64,000 bases of DNA. It comes from Chryseobacterium koreense CCUG 49689. GTDB taxonomy: Bacteria > Bacteroidota > Bacteroidia > Flavobacteriales > Weeksellaceae. The position numbers and the translations under genes are program-made. This document shows positions 26,472-35,318 of the stretch, one piece after another (position 1 is the stretch's first letter; every line of letters begins with the position of its first letter). The notes under the pieces were generated by a model. The model searched no databases. It was not told the origin of the DNA and saw only the letters and a list, made by a program, of their open reading frames with translations. The DNA lies in NCBI RefSeq assembly GCF_001045435.1, contig NZ_LFNG01000007.1, positions 59,325 through 123,324 of the forward strand. Reading direction: 5' to 3'.

Positions 26472-27374
26472 ATGGCAATAGAAATCATTTTCCGAAACCC
26501 ACACTGCGAATGGATCGACGTGGAAGCTCCCACTGAAGACGATCTGAATTTCCTGCATGAAAGGTATGAAATCAACCAGTTGATTCTGGAGGATACCATT
26601 GATCCAAATCACCTCCCGAAATTTGAAGAGGACGGAAATGTGAAGTTTTTCCTGATGCGTGAAAATACCGAACTGGAAAGGCAAAATCTAAACACGATCA
26701 GTGATATCAGTACCAAATTGGGCATTTTCCTAATGAACGGACTGATCATCACCACACATCGGATGAAGAACCGCAGCATTTACGAGATGAAAAAGGAAAT
26801 TTTTCTTCCCGAAAACAAGGATTCCCATCCGGAAGAAATCGCCCTGAAATTGGCTTTAAAGGTGATGAAATCGTTTGACGACGAGTCCCAAAACCTTCTG
26901 GAAACCATGGACAATATGGAAAATGAAATCTTCCTGAAAAAAACGAATGACTCTGTGCAAATCCGGCGACTTTACAAATTAAAACGAAAATCCGGTCTCA
27001 ATACCAGAATTCTGAATATTTCCTCAGCTTGGGTCGATAAATTCAGGGTTTTGAATTTAAAGGAAGCAGAAATAACTGACCTGATTGACAAACACAAGGA
27101 CGTAATCGCCGATTTCGAACACCTCAATGCGCAAATCACCAACTTGATTTCCATGTTCCTTGCCATGAGCGACCAACGTGCAAACCAAGTGATGAAGGTA
27201 CTTTCGATTTATGCCATGTACTTTTTTCCATTGACATTCATTGCGGGAATCTATGGAATGAATTTCGACAATATGCCCGAACTGCATCATCCTCTCGCCT
27301 ATTTCACGATTCTTGGTGTAATGGGGCTGATTGCCATTTTGACTTTCTTTTATGTGAGGAAGAAAAAATGGTGA
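26472..27374 (+). CDS. corA: CorA family divalent-cation transporter
   Basis: The 300-residue protein has a large cytoplasmic N-terminal domain (~1-240) ending in a long helix, followed by two C-terminal transmembrane segments. The first carries the signature YGMNF (in FIAGIYGMNFDNMPEL) that forms the pore mouth of CorA pentamers, and the tail ends in a basic RKKKW. CorA proteins conduct Mg2+, sometimes Co2+ or Ni2+, across the inner membrane. The gene is single, with a very short or absent leader and a bidirectional terminator after it. Confidence 0.95.
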   Translation: MAIEIIFRNPHCEWIDVEAPTEDDLNFLHERYEINQLILEDTIDPNHLPKFEEDGNVKFFLMRENTELERQNLNTISDISTKLGIFLMNGLIITTHRMKNRSIYEMKKEIFLPENKDSHPEEIALKLALKVMKSFDDESQNLLETMDNMENEIFLKKTNDSVQIRRLYKLKRKSGLNTRILNISSAWVDKFRVLNLKEAEITDLIDKHKDVIADFEHLNAQITNLISMFLAMSDQRANQVMKVLSIYAMYFFPLTFIAGIYGMNFDNMPELHHPLAYFTILGVMGLIAILTFFYVRKKKW

Positions 27375-27382
27375 TTTCAAAG

Positions 27383-27420
27383 TAAAAGCGGCCTCAGAAA
27401 ATTTCCTCAAACCGCTTTTA
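27383..27420. terminator. Bidirectional terminator between corA and the MFS pump gene
   Basis: TAAAAGCGG (27383-27391) and CCGCTTTTA (27412-27420) are exact complements. The 20-nt loop may pair further. The stem ends are A- and T-rich as needed for both convergent genes. Confidence 0.65.
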
Positions 27421-27443
27421 TGAAAACTAACCTTTGCAATTCG

Positions 27444-29021
27444 TTAATGCATCGCCTCACCTACATCGATGACTTCCCTTCCTTTCCTTTCCTTCACAAA
27501 CAATACAAAAGGAATACAGATGAGAAACAAAATTCCCAAATAAAGGAAAACATCCATATAAGAAAGAACGGTTGCCTGTTTCAGCACTGATAAATCCAAT
27601 AATTTGTAGGCGGATTGCAGCGCCGCATCCGGTGTCAAACCTTTCGCCTGAAAACTTGCTGTCAATCCGGCGATCCTTTGCTGAACATTAAAATCGTTCA
27701 TATTAAGGTGGGCGTCTAAAGTCGCACGGTGAAGAACAGTTCGATTTGCAATAAAAGTGGTGATCGCCGCAATTCCGAACGAACCTCCCAATTGCCGCAT
27801 CATTCCCGTGAACGCCGCTCCCTGACCAATTTCCTGGCCTTTCAAAGTGGAAAGAGCCAATGATGTAATCGGGATGAAAAGCAGTCCTAATCCGGCTCCG
27901 CGAACAATCAGCATCCAAAAGAAATCTGATTTTCCGGTATCCGGCGTGAGAATCTTATAGCCCCAAAAGCTATAAATAAAAAAGATCAAAAGTCCGAGCG
28001 AAACCAAAATCTGCTGTTTTGCACCACGTGTCAGTAATCTTCCGATAATCGGCATCATAAACGCGGTAGTCAACGCTGCAGGAATCATCAATGCTCCGGC
28101 TTGCAATGCGGTCCATCCCAAAATACTTTGCGTATAAAGCGGAATGATGAAAGTGGATCCATACAATCCGAAACCGAGAATGAAGGACATCACCGTTCCG
28201 ATCCTTAAGTTTCCATTTTTCAAAACCCTCAATTCCACGATGGGATATCTGAATGTGAGTTCCCGCCAAAGGAAAAGAATAAATCCGATGATTGCTGTGG
28301 CGGTAAGGAAAATAATCACGTTGCTATCGAACCAGTCTTCTTCGTGACCTTTTTCCAGGATATATTGCAGTGAACCCACAAAAATAGCCAGCAAACCGAT
28401 TCCGAGCCAATCCACGTCTTTCACTTTCCGTTTTTCGGAGAATTTTGGACTTCTCACAAATTGCAAAGTCATCAAAGTGGCCGCAATTCCAATCGGAATA
28501 TTGATGTAAAAAATATAAGGCCAGGAATAATTATCCACAATGTAGCCTCCTAAAGGCGGACCTAAAGTCGGGCCAATAATTACACCGAGTCCGTAAATCG
28601 CTTGCGCCATACTTCTTTTCTCAATGGGGTAAGATTCGGTGATAATGGTTTGCGAAGTCACCAAAAGTGCTCCACCACCGATTCCCTGCATCAATCTGAA
28701 GAAAACGAGTTCCCAGATATTGGTCGCGTTTCCGCAGAGAAAAGAAAATATCGTAAAAATAATAATCGAAGCCGCGAAGTAATTTCTCCTTCCAAATTGC
28801 TGGGAAAGCCAGCTCGTCATGGGAACGATAATCACGTTTCCAATGGCATATGCCGTGATCACCCAACCCACTTCCGAAAGTGTGGCCCCGAGATTTCCCT
28901 TCATTTCATTGAGCGCAACATTCACAATCGTGGAGTCCACGATTTCGAGCAACGCACAAAGAATGGCAGTGATGGTGATGATGACGCGTCTTGCGCCGTA
29001 TTCGACTAAAGAATCCTGCAT
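27444..29021 (-). CDS. emrB: DHA2 family drug:H+ antiporter (EmrB-like MFS pump)
   Basis: The 525-residue protein has about 14 transmembrane segments. DHA2/EmrB features are visible: the opening LEIVDSTIVNVALNEM motif with Asp and Asn, the loop WLSQQFGRRNYF, and motif C in GVIIGPTLGPPLGGYI. It exports drugs with proton exchange and works with an EmrA-type adaptor and TolC. It is the last gene of the operon tetR-tolC-emrA-emrB, 55 bp after emrA. Substrate unknown. Confidence 0.93.
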   Translation of the reverse strand: MQDSLVEYGARRVIITITAILCALLEIVDSTIVNVALNEMKGNLGATLSEVGWVITAYAIGNVIIVPMTSWLSQQFGRRNYFAASIIIFTIFSFLCGNATNIWELVFFRLMQGIGGGALLVTSQTIITESYPIEKRSMAQAIYGLGVIIGPTLGPPLGGYIVDNYSWPYIFYINIPIGIAATLMTLQFVRSPKFSEKRKVKDVDWLGIGLLAIFVGSLQYILEKGHEEDWFDSNVIIFLTATAIIGFILFLWRELTFRYPIVELRVLKNGNLRIGTVMSFILGFGLYGSTFIIPLYTQSILGWTALQAGALMIPAALTTAFMMPIIGRLLTRGAKQQILVSLGLLIFFIYSFWGYKILTPDTGKSDFFWMLIVRGAGLGLLFIPITSLALSTLKGQEIGQGAAFTGMMRQLGGSFGIAAITTFIANRTVLHRATLDAHLNMNDFNVQQRIAGLTASFQAKGLTPDAALQSAYKLLDLSVLKQATVLSYMDVFLYLGILFLICIPFVLFVKERKGREVIDVGEAMH

Positions 29022-29076
29022 GGATTGAATTAGAATTAAAAATTAATAATGAAATAATGATTTTCCGGACTTTCCG

Positions 29077-30180
29077 CTATTCTAATTCCACAGTGGTCTG
29101 CACATTCATTCCCGCCCGTAGTTTTTTCGAAATTTCAGGATTCAGTTTCACGAAATCAATTCTTACCGGAAGTCTTTGAACCACTTTCACGAAGTTTCCG
29201 GAGGCATTGTCTGGTGGCAAAATCGAAAAAGAGGAACCAGTTGCCGGGGAAAAAGAAGTCACCACACCATGGAAGATCTGCCCCGGAAAGGCGTCTATTT
29301 TAATTTCCACTTTTTGCCCTTCCACCATTTTTGAAAGCTGGGTTTCCTTGAAATTGGCGATAACCCATTTATCGTTATCGCGAACCAAACTGAACAATTG
29401 AGAGCCTTCCTGCAAAAATTGCCCTTTCTGGATCGGAACTTTGGAAACAAAACCATCCGCCGGAGCTAGAATCACCGTGTAAGATAAATTGAGTTTTGCG
29501 TTCTCCACATCCACTTCTCTTTGTTTCACCACCGCATTGGCAACGCCAATTTGTTCGGAACTTGCAGCGGTTTGGGACTGCACGATTCCTGTTTGCTGGG
29601 AAACCTGATTTTTTTGGTCAATCAACACCTGCAATTGTCGGTCGGCAGATTGTTTAGCAGCCAAAGCGGTTTCATACTGTTGTTGGGTGATTGTGTGGTC
29701 TTTCACCAGGTTTGCATATCTGTTCAAATCCTGGGTTGTTCTCCATACGTTTACTTTTGCGGCTTCAATTTGTGCGTTGGCTGTCGCAATCGCCGCATTG
29801 GTGGTGTTGATATTTTGAGCGGCCGCATTCGTTGATGCAGTTGCCGTTCTTACATTGCTTCTTGCTGTTCCCAAAGCCGCAATCGCCGATTCCAAATTCA
29901 TTTTCTGGTCGCGATTATCCAGGACGATTAGCGTGTCGCCTTTCTTCACGAATTGGTGGTCTTTCACTTTCACCTCGCTCACATACCCTGAAATTTTAGA
30001 AATAACGGGAGACATATTGGACGCAATTTGCGCATCGTCTGTTTCCTCATGAGTTTTTCCATAGGAATAAGTTCGGTATCCAAAAAATCCGCCAATCAGC
30101 AAAACCGCTGCAAGCACAATTGGGAAAATAGGTGATTTTTTCTTTTTAGTTTCTGGAAAAAGTTCTGGTTCAGTATTCAT
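29077..30180 (-). CDS. emrA: EmrA/HlyD family membrane fusion protein
   Basis: The 367-residue protein has a single N-terminal membrane anchor (IFPIVLAAVLLIGGFFGYRTYS). It is followed by the split lipoyl domain (VSEVKVKDHQFVKKGDTLIVLD and VILAPADGFVSKVPIQKGQF), a long Ala/Gln-rich helical hairpin between them, and a beta domain. This is the EmrA adaptor layout, bridging EmrB and TolC across the periplasm. I chose ATG 30180 (MNTEPELFPE); the frame is open to 30234, but those 18 residues are basic and unlike the family. A 139-bp gap to tolC contains no feature I can support. Confidence 0.92.
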   Translation of the reverse strand: MNTEPELFPETKKKKSPIFPIVLAAVLLIGGFFGYRTYSYGKTHEETDDAQIASNMSPVISKISGYVSEVKVKDHQFVKKGDTLIVLDNRDQKMNLESAIAALGTARSNVRTATASTNAAAQNINTTNAAIATANAQIEAAKVNVWRTTQDLNRYANLVKDHTITQQQYETALAAKQSADRQLQVLIDQKNQVSQQTGIVQSQTAASSEQIGVANAVVKQREVDVENAKLNLSYTVILAPADGFVSKVPIQKGQFLQEGSQLFSLVRDNDKWVIANFKETQLSKMVEGQKVEIKIDAFPGQIFHGVVTSFSPATGSSFSILPPDNASGNFVKVVQRLPVRIDFVKLNPEISKKLRAGMNVQTTVELE

Positions 30181-30319
30181 TTTGAATTTTTGTTTAAATG
30201 TTGAAGGTTGCCTTTTTCGGCAAATGGATCTCAATTTCGCGATGGATTGGAGGCGGTCTGAAAGTGTCAGAAAATTTAGTTTTTATTTTCTGCACCATCA
30301 TTCCACTCCATCATTTTAG

Positions 30320-31615
30320 TCACAATCCTACCGTTTGCAATAATTTTCTATAGGCTAAAGCTGCATCCGCTTTTGCATTAATGACATTCACGTTGGCCGA
30401 AACTTGCGCGGCATCTGCATCCAAAAGTTCGGTGATGGTCGCTAAACCGTTTTCATATTTGTTTTTGGTCACTCTGTAATTTTCGTTGGCTTGCGCAGCA
30501 GCTTTTTCATAAACAGCAATTTTCTTTTTCGCATACTCGGAATTTTGATAGTCGCGATTGATATCGAGTTTTATCTGGTCATTCAACAAATCGTTGGTCG
30601 CTTCCAATTGTTTTTCTCTGGATTGTGCCTTCAATAATGCTGAGTTTTTTTTCCACAGATTGTCGAGGTTGTACTGAATTCCCAATCCAATATTTGCAGC
30701 ATTGGTTACAGTCAAAATTTTCGGCACCTCTGCCGCGATATATCCTCCGGTCAAAGCAATTGTGGGTAAATTTTCTGCTTTTGCGGCTTTCGTCACCAGT
30801 TCGGCGGCTTTTCTTTGATAAGCCAAAGCCTGCAAATCCTTTCTGTTGGAAATTGCCTGATTCATATAATATGAAACGGGCTGATTTTCTGTAAGTTCCG
30901 AGATGTAATTTTGATCGATTTCAATTTCGGTAGTTTCGGGAAGGCCCAAAAGCAAATCCATATTGACCGTCGCAATGTTGAAATTATTGTGCGCTTCAAG
31001 CAATTGCAATTCGATATTGGAAGTCTGAAGATTGGCTTTCAAGCGGTCGTTTCTTGCAATGATTCCGTTGTTTTCTAGTTTCTGGAATGATTCGTCCCGT
31101 TTTTGAGAGGCAGTGAGATTTTCTTCCAAAACCTTAATGGCCTGATTCGCTTTGAACAGGTTGTTATAAGCTTGCGACACATTAAAAGCGATCGCGACTT
31201 TATCGTTTTCAGCGCTTAGTTTTGATGCTTCCACCAAATATTCCGCGGATTGGATTCCGTATTTGATTTTTCCTCCCGCATAAAGCGGCATAGAAGCAGA
31301 AATCTGACCCAGAAAGGCCGAGTTTGCTTTTGGTCCGTTTCCACCATTTTGTGATGGTGGCAAAATCTTCAAATCTACATTCGCATTTGCTAAAGCCAAA
31401 GCACTTGCCGATGCTTTTAAAGAAGGAAGCCTGTTATTTTTCGCCTCCAGATAATTGGCGGTGGCTTCCTCAATTTTTGCCCGGTCTATTTTCAGGTTTT
31501 TGGAGTTCTGGATTCCCAAGGAAACCGCTTCGTCCAAAGTGAGCAATCTTTTTTCCTGCGCCTGAAGTAATGCAGTTGCAAAAAGAAATAACGCGGTGAT
31601 CTTATTTTTCGTCAT
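30320..31615 (-). CDS. TolC family outer-membrane efflux protein (second copy)
   Basis: The 431-residue protein has a Sec signal peptide (LFLFATALLQAQ) and two OEP repeats with long helices, ending NVINAKADAALAYRKLLQTVG, a common end of TolC homologues. It forms the outer-membrane channel of the EmrAB-type pump. Its start overlaps the end of the tetR gene by 14 bp, implying translational coupling. It is clearly a separate paralogue from the TolC at 7092-8429. Confidence 0.92.
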   Translation of the reverse strand: MTKNKITALFLFATALLQAQEKRLLTLDEAVSLGIQNSKNLKIDRAKIEEATANYLEAKNNRLPSLKASASALALANANVDLKILPPSQNGGNGPKANSAFLGQISASMPLYAGGKIKYGIQSAEYLVEASKLSAENDKVAIAFNVSQAYNNLFKANQAIKVLEENLTASQKRDESFQKLENNGIIARNDRLKANLQTSNIELQLLEAHNNFNIATVNMDLLLGLPETTEIEIDQNYISELTENQPVSYYMNQAISNRKDLQALAYQRKAAELVTKAAKAENLPTIALTGGYIAAEVPKILTVTNAANIGLGIQYNLDNLWKKNSALLKAQSREKQLEATNDLLNDQIKLDINRDYQNSEYAKKKIAVYEKAAAQANENYRVTKNKYENGLATITELLDADAAQVSANVNVINAKADAALAYRKLLQTVGL

Positions 31616-32225
31616 AACCTAAAAGGTCTTTTAATAATTGTTTAATGTGTTTCCTTAAATTTTCAAAATAGGTTTTCTTATATTCTTCTGGACTTAAATT
31701 TTTATCATTGAATTCTCGGTAAAGATTCATTCCATTGAACGCATAAAACACGGTTCCGATAATGGTTGCATGTAGAAATTCCACGTGAGGTATCGTGGTG
31801 AACACACCGTTTGCACTCCCATTTTGCAATAGTTCCTCATACACTTTCAGAAACCCAAGCTTTGAAACCTTCATGAAATCGTTAATTTGGGGATTCTTGT
31901 TGGTGATTTGTTCGGTTTGCATTATTCTGTAGAAATCTTTCAGCCTCTCCACACGTCCGATGTAGGAATTCACCACCATCATTAGTTTTTCCCATTCATT
32001 AAGGTCTTCGCGGTGCAAAATTGTTTTCGTGAAATCTGTGCTTTCCTTCATTCTGTACTCAAAAAGTTTCTCGAGCATTTGTTCCTTTGAACCAAAATAA
32101 TAGGAAATCATCGAGACATTCACATTGGCGGCAGCAGAGATTTCGCGGGTCGAAGTTGCATCGAAACCCTTTTCTGCAAAGAGTTTTTCAGCGGCGAGCA
32201 AAATATTTTCTTCTTTTGAAATCAT
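31602..32225 (-). CDS. TetR/AcrR family regulator of the EmrAB operon
   Basis: The 207-residue protein has a TetR DNA-binding domain at its N-terminus (ILLAAEKLFAEKGFDATSTREISAAANVNVSMISYYFGSKEQML) and a helical effector domain. The ATG at 32225 gives the standard TetR start (MISKEENILLAAEKLF); 13 more residues are open upstream but overlap the promoter box. It heads the tetR-tolC-emrA-emrB operon and probably represses it. A 16-bp dyad covers the -33 box of its promoter. Confidence 0.92.
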   Translation of the reverse strand: MISKEENILLAAEKLFAEKGFDATSTREISAAANVNVSMISYYFGSKEQMLEKLFEYRMKESTDFTKTILHREDLNEWEKLMMVVNSYIGRVERLKDFYRIMQTEQITNKNPQINDFMKVSKLGFLKVYEELLQNGSANGVFTTIPHVEFLHATIIGTVFYAFNGMNLYREFNDKNLSPEEYKKTYFENLRKHIKQLLKDLLGYDEK

Positions 32226-32248
32226 GAATTCTTGATTTTTTGCGGGTG

Positions 32249-32279
32249 CAAATTTAAACAACAATTTGAAATAATCAAA
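32249..32279 (-). promoter_or_regulatory. Promoter of the tetR-tolC-emrAB operon
   Basis: On the minus strand TTTG (32276-32279) is followed after exactly 19 nt by TAAATTTG (32249-32256), a full match to the Bacteroidetes consensus. The ATG at 32225 lies 23 nt downstream. Confidence 0.8.
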
Positions 32280-32288
32280 CGATTGATT
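32273..32288. promoter_or_regulatory. Dyad over the -33 box, candidate TetR operator
   Basis: AATCAA-ACGA-TTGATT is a perfect 6-bp dyad with a 4-nt spacer. It covers the TTTG -33 element, as expected for a repressor site. Operator function is inference from position and symmetry. Confidence 0.45.
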
Positions 32289-32389
32289 GATACTTTTTAT
32301 TAAAAATAAATTAAAGTGAAAAAACGGTTAATTCGTTTCGAAAATATTTTTAACTTCGCACCGACTAACGAAATAAAAATCAATTCGAT

Positions 32390-32626
32390 ATGAAAAAAAT
32401 AATTTCTATTTTGGCGATCGCGGCCTTCACGGCGTCGTTCGCTCAAGAAGCTCCTAAGAAAGACTGCTGTGCAGGAAAAGACAAAAAGGAATGTAAGATG
32501 GATTCCAAAAAGAATGCTAAAGCTTGCGACATGAAGGACCACAAGAATTGTGATATGAAAGACCACAAGGATTGCAAGATGAACGCTTCCAAAGAGAAAA
32601 AAGAAGAAGCCAAAAAAGCGGCCTAG
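32390..32626 (+). CDS. Small exported Cys/Lys/His/Met-rich protein
   Basis: The 78-residue protein has a clear Sec signal peptide (MKKIISILAIAAFTASFAQ). The mature part of about 59 residues is almost entirely Lys, Asp, Cys, Met, His, Glu and Ala. It contains a near-repeat CDMKDHKNCDMKDHKDCKM after CCAGKDKKECKM, giving spaced Cys, Met and His residues that could bind copper or other metals in the periplasm. I do not recognise a named family. It stands alone and has its own terminator at 32635-32656. Low complexity makes homology searches weak, but the signal peptide, start and terminator make it a believable gene. Confidence 0.8.
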   Translation: MKKIISILAIAAFTASFAQEAPKKDCCAGKDKKECKMDSKKNAKACDMKDHKNCDMKDHKDCKMNASKEKKEEAKKAA

Positions 32627-32634
32627 AAAAAATG

Positions 32635-32656
32635 AAACCACCGAACAGGTGGTTTT
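32635..32656. terminator. Bidirectional intrinsic terminator
   Basis: AAACCACC / GGTGGTTT (8 bp, loop GAACA) followed by a T run on the plus strand. It also lies directly after the stop of the convergent delta-prime gene, with a shorter T-rich tail on that strand. Confidence 0.8.
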
Positions 32657-32657
32657 T

Positions 32658-33785
32658 TTATGCCGATTTATGGATGTACCTCGAAAGTTTAATCCCCAAA
32701 TCTGTCCAGACAATTTTGGCGTTCGCATTTCTTTCCAGATGGTAATCCGCATCGGAAATTTCTTCTAAAATTGCTTCGATATTGGCACCGTGTATAAATT
32801 TTGAAAAGCTTTCCCACTTGAATCCGCCGGAATCTATTTTTTTATAGACCAAATTCTCGTTTCCGTAATTCTGCAGTAAGGCAAGACGAAACATTTCGCC
32901 GCAATAATTCAGGAAATTCTTTTGTTTTTCCCGGTTCCAGCCGGCGATGTTTCTTCCCCAGAAAACGATGTTCTTCAGGAATTCCGGCTTTTTTTTCACC
33001 TGAAAAGCTTCGCGAACCCAGGTGATAAATAGTTCTTCAAATTCGGAATCGGATTCGTCGGAATGCAGAAGTCTTTTGGCTGCATTTAGATTTCCTTGCG
33101 ACTGGAAGACGATTTCCTGGATTTTTTCTTCAGCTAAATCAAAATTTTCCCTCAAATAGGCATTCACATCTTCATCTGCAATTCGGGGGATTTCCACGAG
33201 CTGGGTTCTGGAAAAGATCGTTGGCAGAATATTGTCGGTATTTTCAGCAATCAAGATAATCAAGGTTCCTTCAGGTGGTTCTTCCAAAAACTTCAGGAAT
33301 TTATTAGCTGCCGAAATATTCATTTTATCGGCTTGCCAAACGATGAGGATTTTGCTTCCGCCTTCAAAACTTTTTAATGCAAATTTGCTGACCAGCTCAT
33401 CCACTTCTTCCGCATAAATCGTGAGCTGCTTATTTTCTGATTCCAGACTTCCACTCCAGTCTTCATTGTCTGCATAAGGGTTTTCCAGAATCATTTCGCG
33501 GAACTGGCTATAAAATTCCGAAGATCTTCCTTCAATTTTTTCGGTCTTATTCTTATAAACCGGAAAGCTGAAATGGAGGTCAAGATGATTTAAGGTCTCA
33601 ATTTTAGAAGCCGAATGTTCGTTTTCTTTGCGGAAAACTTCTTTGGCGAAAGCCAGCGCAAGCGGCAATGATCCATATCCACTTTTGCCCACGAAAAGCT
33701 GGGCATGACTCACCCGATTGTCGCGAATACTTTCTCTTAAAAGGTTTTTGAGTTTTTCCTGACCTGCGATTTGTTCCCAATTCAT
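32658..33785 (-). CDS. holB: DNA polymerase III clamp-loader subunit delta' (HolB-like)
   Basis: The 375-residue protein starts MNWEQIAGQEKLKNLLRESI, like the clamp-loader AAA+ fold. It has a degenerate P-loop region (VGKSGYGSLPLALAFAKEV), LKFLEEPPEGTLIIL and the SRTQ arginine-finger-like motif (IFSRTQLVEIP). Loss of a working Walker A is typical of delta-prime. The frame is open to 33914 but the ATG at 33785 gives the family start; the extra 43 residues are not protein-like. The partner gamma/tau gene is at 13165-14846. Confidence 0.9.
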   Translation of the reverse strand: MNWEQIAGQEKLKNLLRESIRDNRVSHAQLFVGKSGYGSLPLALAFAKEVFRKENEHSASKIETLNHLDLHFSFPVYKNKTEKIEGRSSEFYSQFREMILENPYADNEDWSGSLESENKQLTIYAEEVDELVSKFALKSFEGGSKILIVWQADKMNISAANKFLKFLEEPPEGTLIILIAENTDNILPTIFSRTQLVEIPRIADEDVNAYLRENFDLAEEKIQEIVFQSQGNLNAAKRLLHSDESDSEFEELFITWVREAFQVKKKPEFLKNIVFWGRNIAGWNREKQKNFLNYCGEMFRLALLQNYGNENLVYKKIDSGGFKWESFSKFIHGANIEAILEEISDADYHLERNANAKIVWTDLGIKLSRYIHKSA

Positions 33786-33986
33786 GCCGTAAAAATAGTG
33801 AAAAATATGGTTGGAACTGGAGTTCATGATCATAAAGCTTGAACTTTTTTCCACCAAAATGCTGATTTGGCGAAACTCGCATCCCATCACACAACCGTCA
33901 AACCCACTTAACAAACTTTAACCCGCATAAATTTTCTCAATTCAGTAATATTTAAGATATTTGCGCATTATTTTTAAAAATAAAGA

Positions 33987-35258
33987 ATGAAAAAATTTCT
34001 TGTCTTACCACTCGTCGCTGCTGGTTTTTTTGCACAGGCTCAATCGATTGGTAATTCGCCCTATGCCGCCTTTGGAATCGGTGACGTAAAATATGACAAT
34101 ACCGTGGATATTAATGCGATGGGCGGTATTTCCACCGCGTATATTTGGGATTTCAACAACAATTTCAATTTTAGCAATCCCGCAGCGAATAAAAACATGG
34201 AACTTTCCACGCTGAAATTCGAGGCAACCAATGAGAATAATTTCTTCAAATCGGATTTTGACAACTCCAGTGTGACCAAACATTCGAGCTATCTATCGAA
34301 CATCACCATTGCTTTCCCGATTTCCAACAAAGTGAAATTTGGGATGGGTTATCAACCGTTCAGCTCAAAAAGATATAATATCCTGACCAGTTCCACACTT
34401 TCAAATGGAACTGTGGAAGCCAAAAGTTTTATCGGCGAAGGAACTTTAAGCACTGTTCAAGCTGCACTTTCCTATCAGCTTTCACCGGAGTTGGGATTGG
34501 GTTTCAGAACCAATTTTTATTTCGGAAACCTTTATGATATCAACGAGCTTACCTTCTCAGACGCTCCTCTGATCAACGGATATTCCACAAAAAATAAGGT
34601 GAAGTCTTTCAACTTCACGTTGGGTGGAGCTTACCAGAAGAAACTTGAAAAAGACCGCAAACTTACTTTGGGTGCGACTTACACGTTTGGGAATACCGGA
34701 CAAATGGAAACCTATTACAAAAACAGCACCTACTATTATATTGCTGACCAAAAAGCAAATGAGCAGATCATTGACGAAAAATGGAGCAAAGACAAACAGC
34801 TTATTCCAATGGAATTCTCTCTGGGAGCTGGTTTGGGAAAAGACGCAAAATGGTTTGTAGGATCGCAGCTCGACTTCAAAAAAGGGGAAACCATCCAGTT
34901 CTTGGGACAGCCATTTGAATATCAGAATTCTTACAGAATTGCTTTGGGTGGATGGTATTTGCCCAACTACAACAACTTCAGAAATTATTTTTCCAGGGTA
35001 ACCTATCGATACGGTGCGTATTATGAAAAAGGAAACCTTCAATTTGGTGGAACAAATATCAATCAGTTTGCGATTACCGGTGGAATGACTCTGCCATTCG
35101 AAAACCGCAGTGCAAACAGAATGAGCGGAATCGATCTTGGCATTGAGCTGGGACAAAGAGGGACTTTGAGCAACAATATGATCCGCCAGAATTTCATCAA
35201 CTTGAAAATCGGTATCAATTTTGCCGATAAATGGTTCCAAAAACGTCTTTACGATTAA
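33987..35258 (+). CDS. FadL-like outer-membrane beta-barrel protein
   Basis: The 423-residue protein has a Sec signal peptide ending FFAQAQ. The rest is dominated by alternating hydrophobic and polar residues in likely beta strands with aromatic girdles, ending in a Phe-rich strand (NLKIGINFADKWFQ). The early SPYAAFGIGDV and NPAANKNMELSTL regions resemble the FadL-like outer membrane proteins of flavobacteria. The substrate is unknown. It lies 60 bp upstream of the LptC gene on the same strand, as is common in the group, so a link to outer-membrane assembly is possible but unproven. Confidence 0.85.
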   Translation: MKKFLVLPLVAAGFFAQAQSIGNSPYAAFGIGDVKYDNTVDINAMGGISTAYIWDFNNNFNFSNPAANKNMELSTLKFEATNENNFFKSDFDNSSVTKHSSYLSNITIAFPISNKVKFGMGYQPFSSKRYNILTSSTLSNGTVEAKSFIGEGTLSTVQAALSYQLSPELGLGFRTNFYFGNLYDINELTFSDAPLINGYSTKNKVKSFNFTLGGAYQKKLEKDRKLTLGATYTFGNTGQMETYYKNSTYYYIADQKANEQIIDEKWSKDKQLIPMEFSLGAGLGKDAKWFVGSQLDFKKGETIQFLGQPFEYQNSYRIALGGWYLPNYNNFRNYFSRVTYRYGAYYEKGNLQFGGTNINQFAITGGMTLPFENRSANRMSGIDLGIELGQRGTLSNNMIRQNFINLKIGINFADKWFQKRLYD

Positions 35259-35318
35259 GATGCCGCGGTGAGAATCGGAAAAAGAAAAAATCCGCTCTCA
35301 AAAGACCTTTCCGGAGCA

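Noticed and set aside
34557..35240. 227-codon minus-strand frame inside the FadL-like gene
   Set aside because: Antisense shadow; no domain, signal or motif recognisable.
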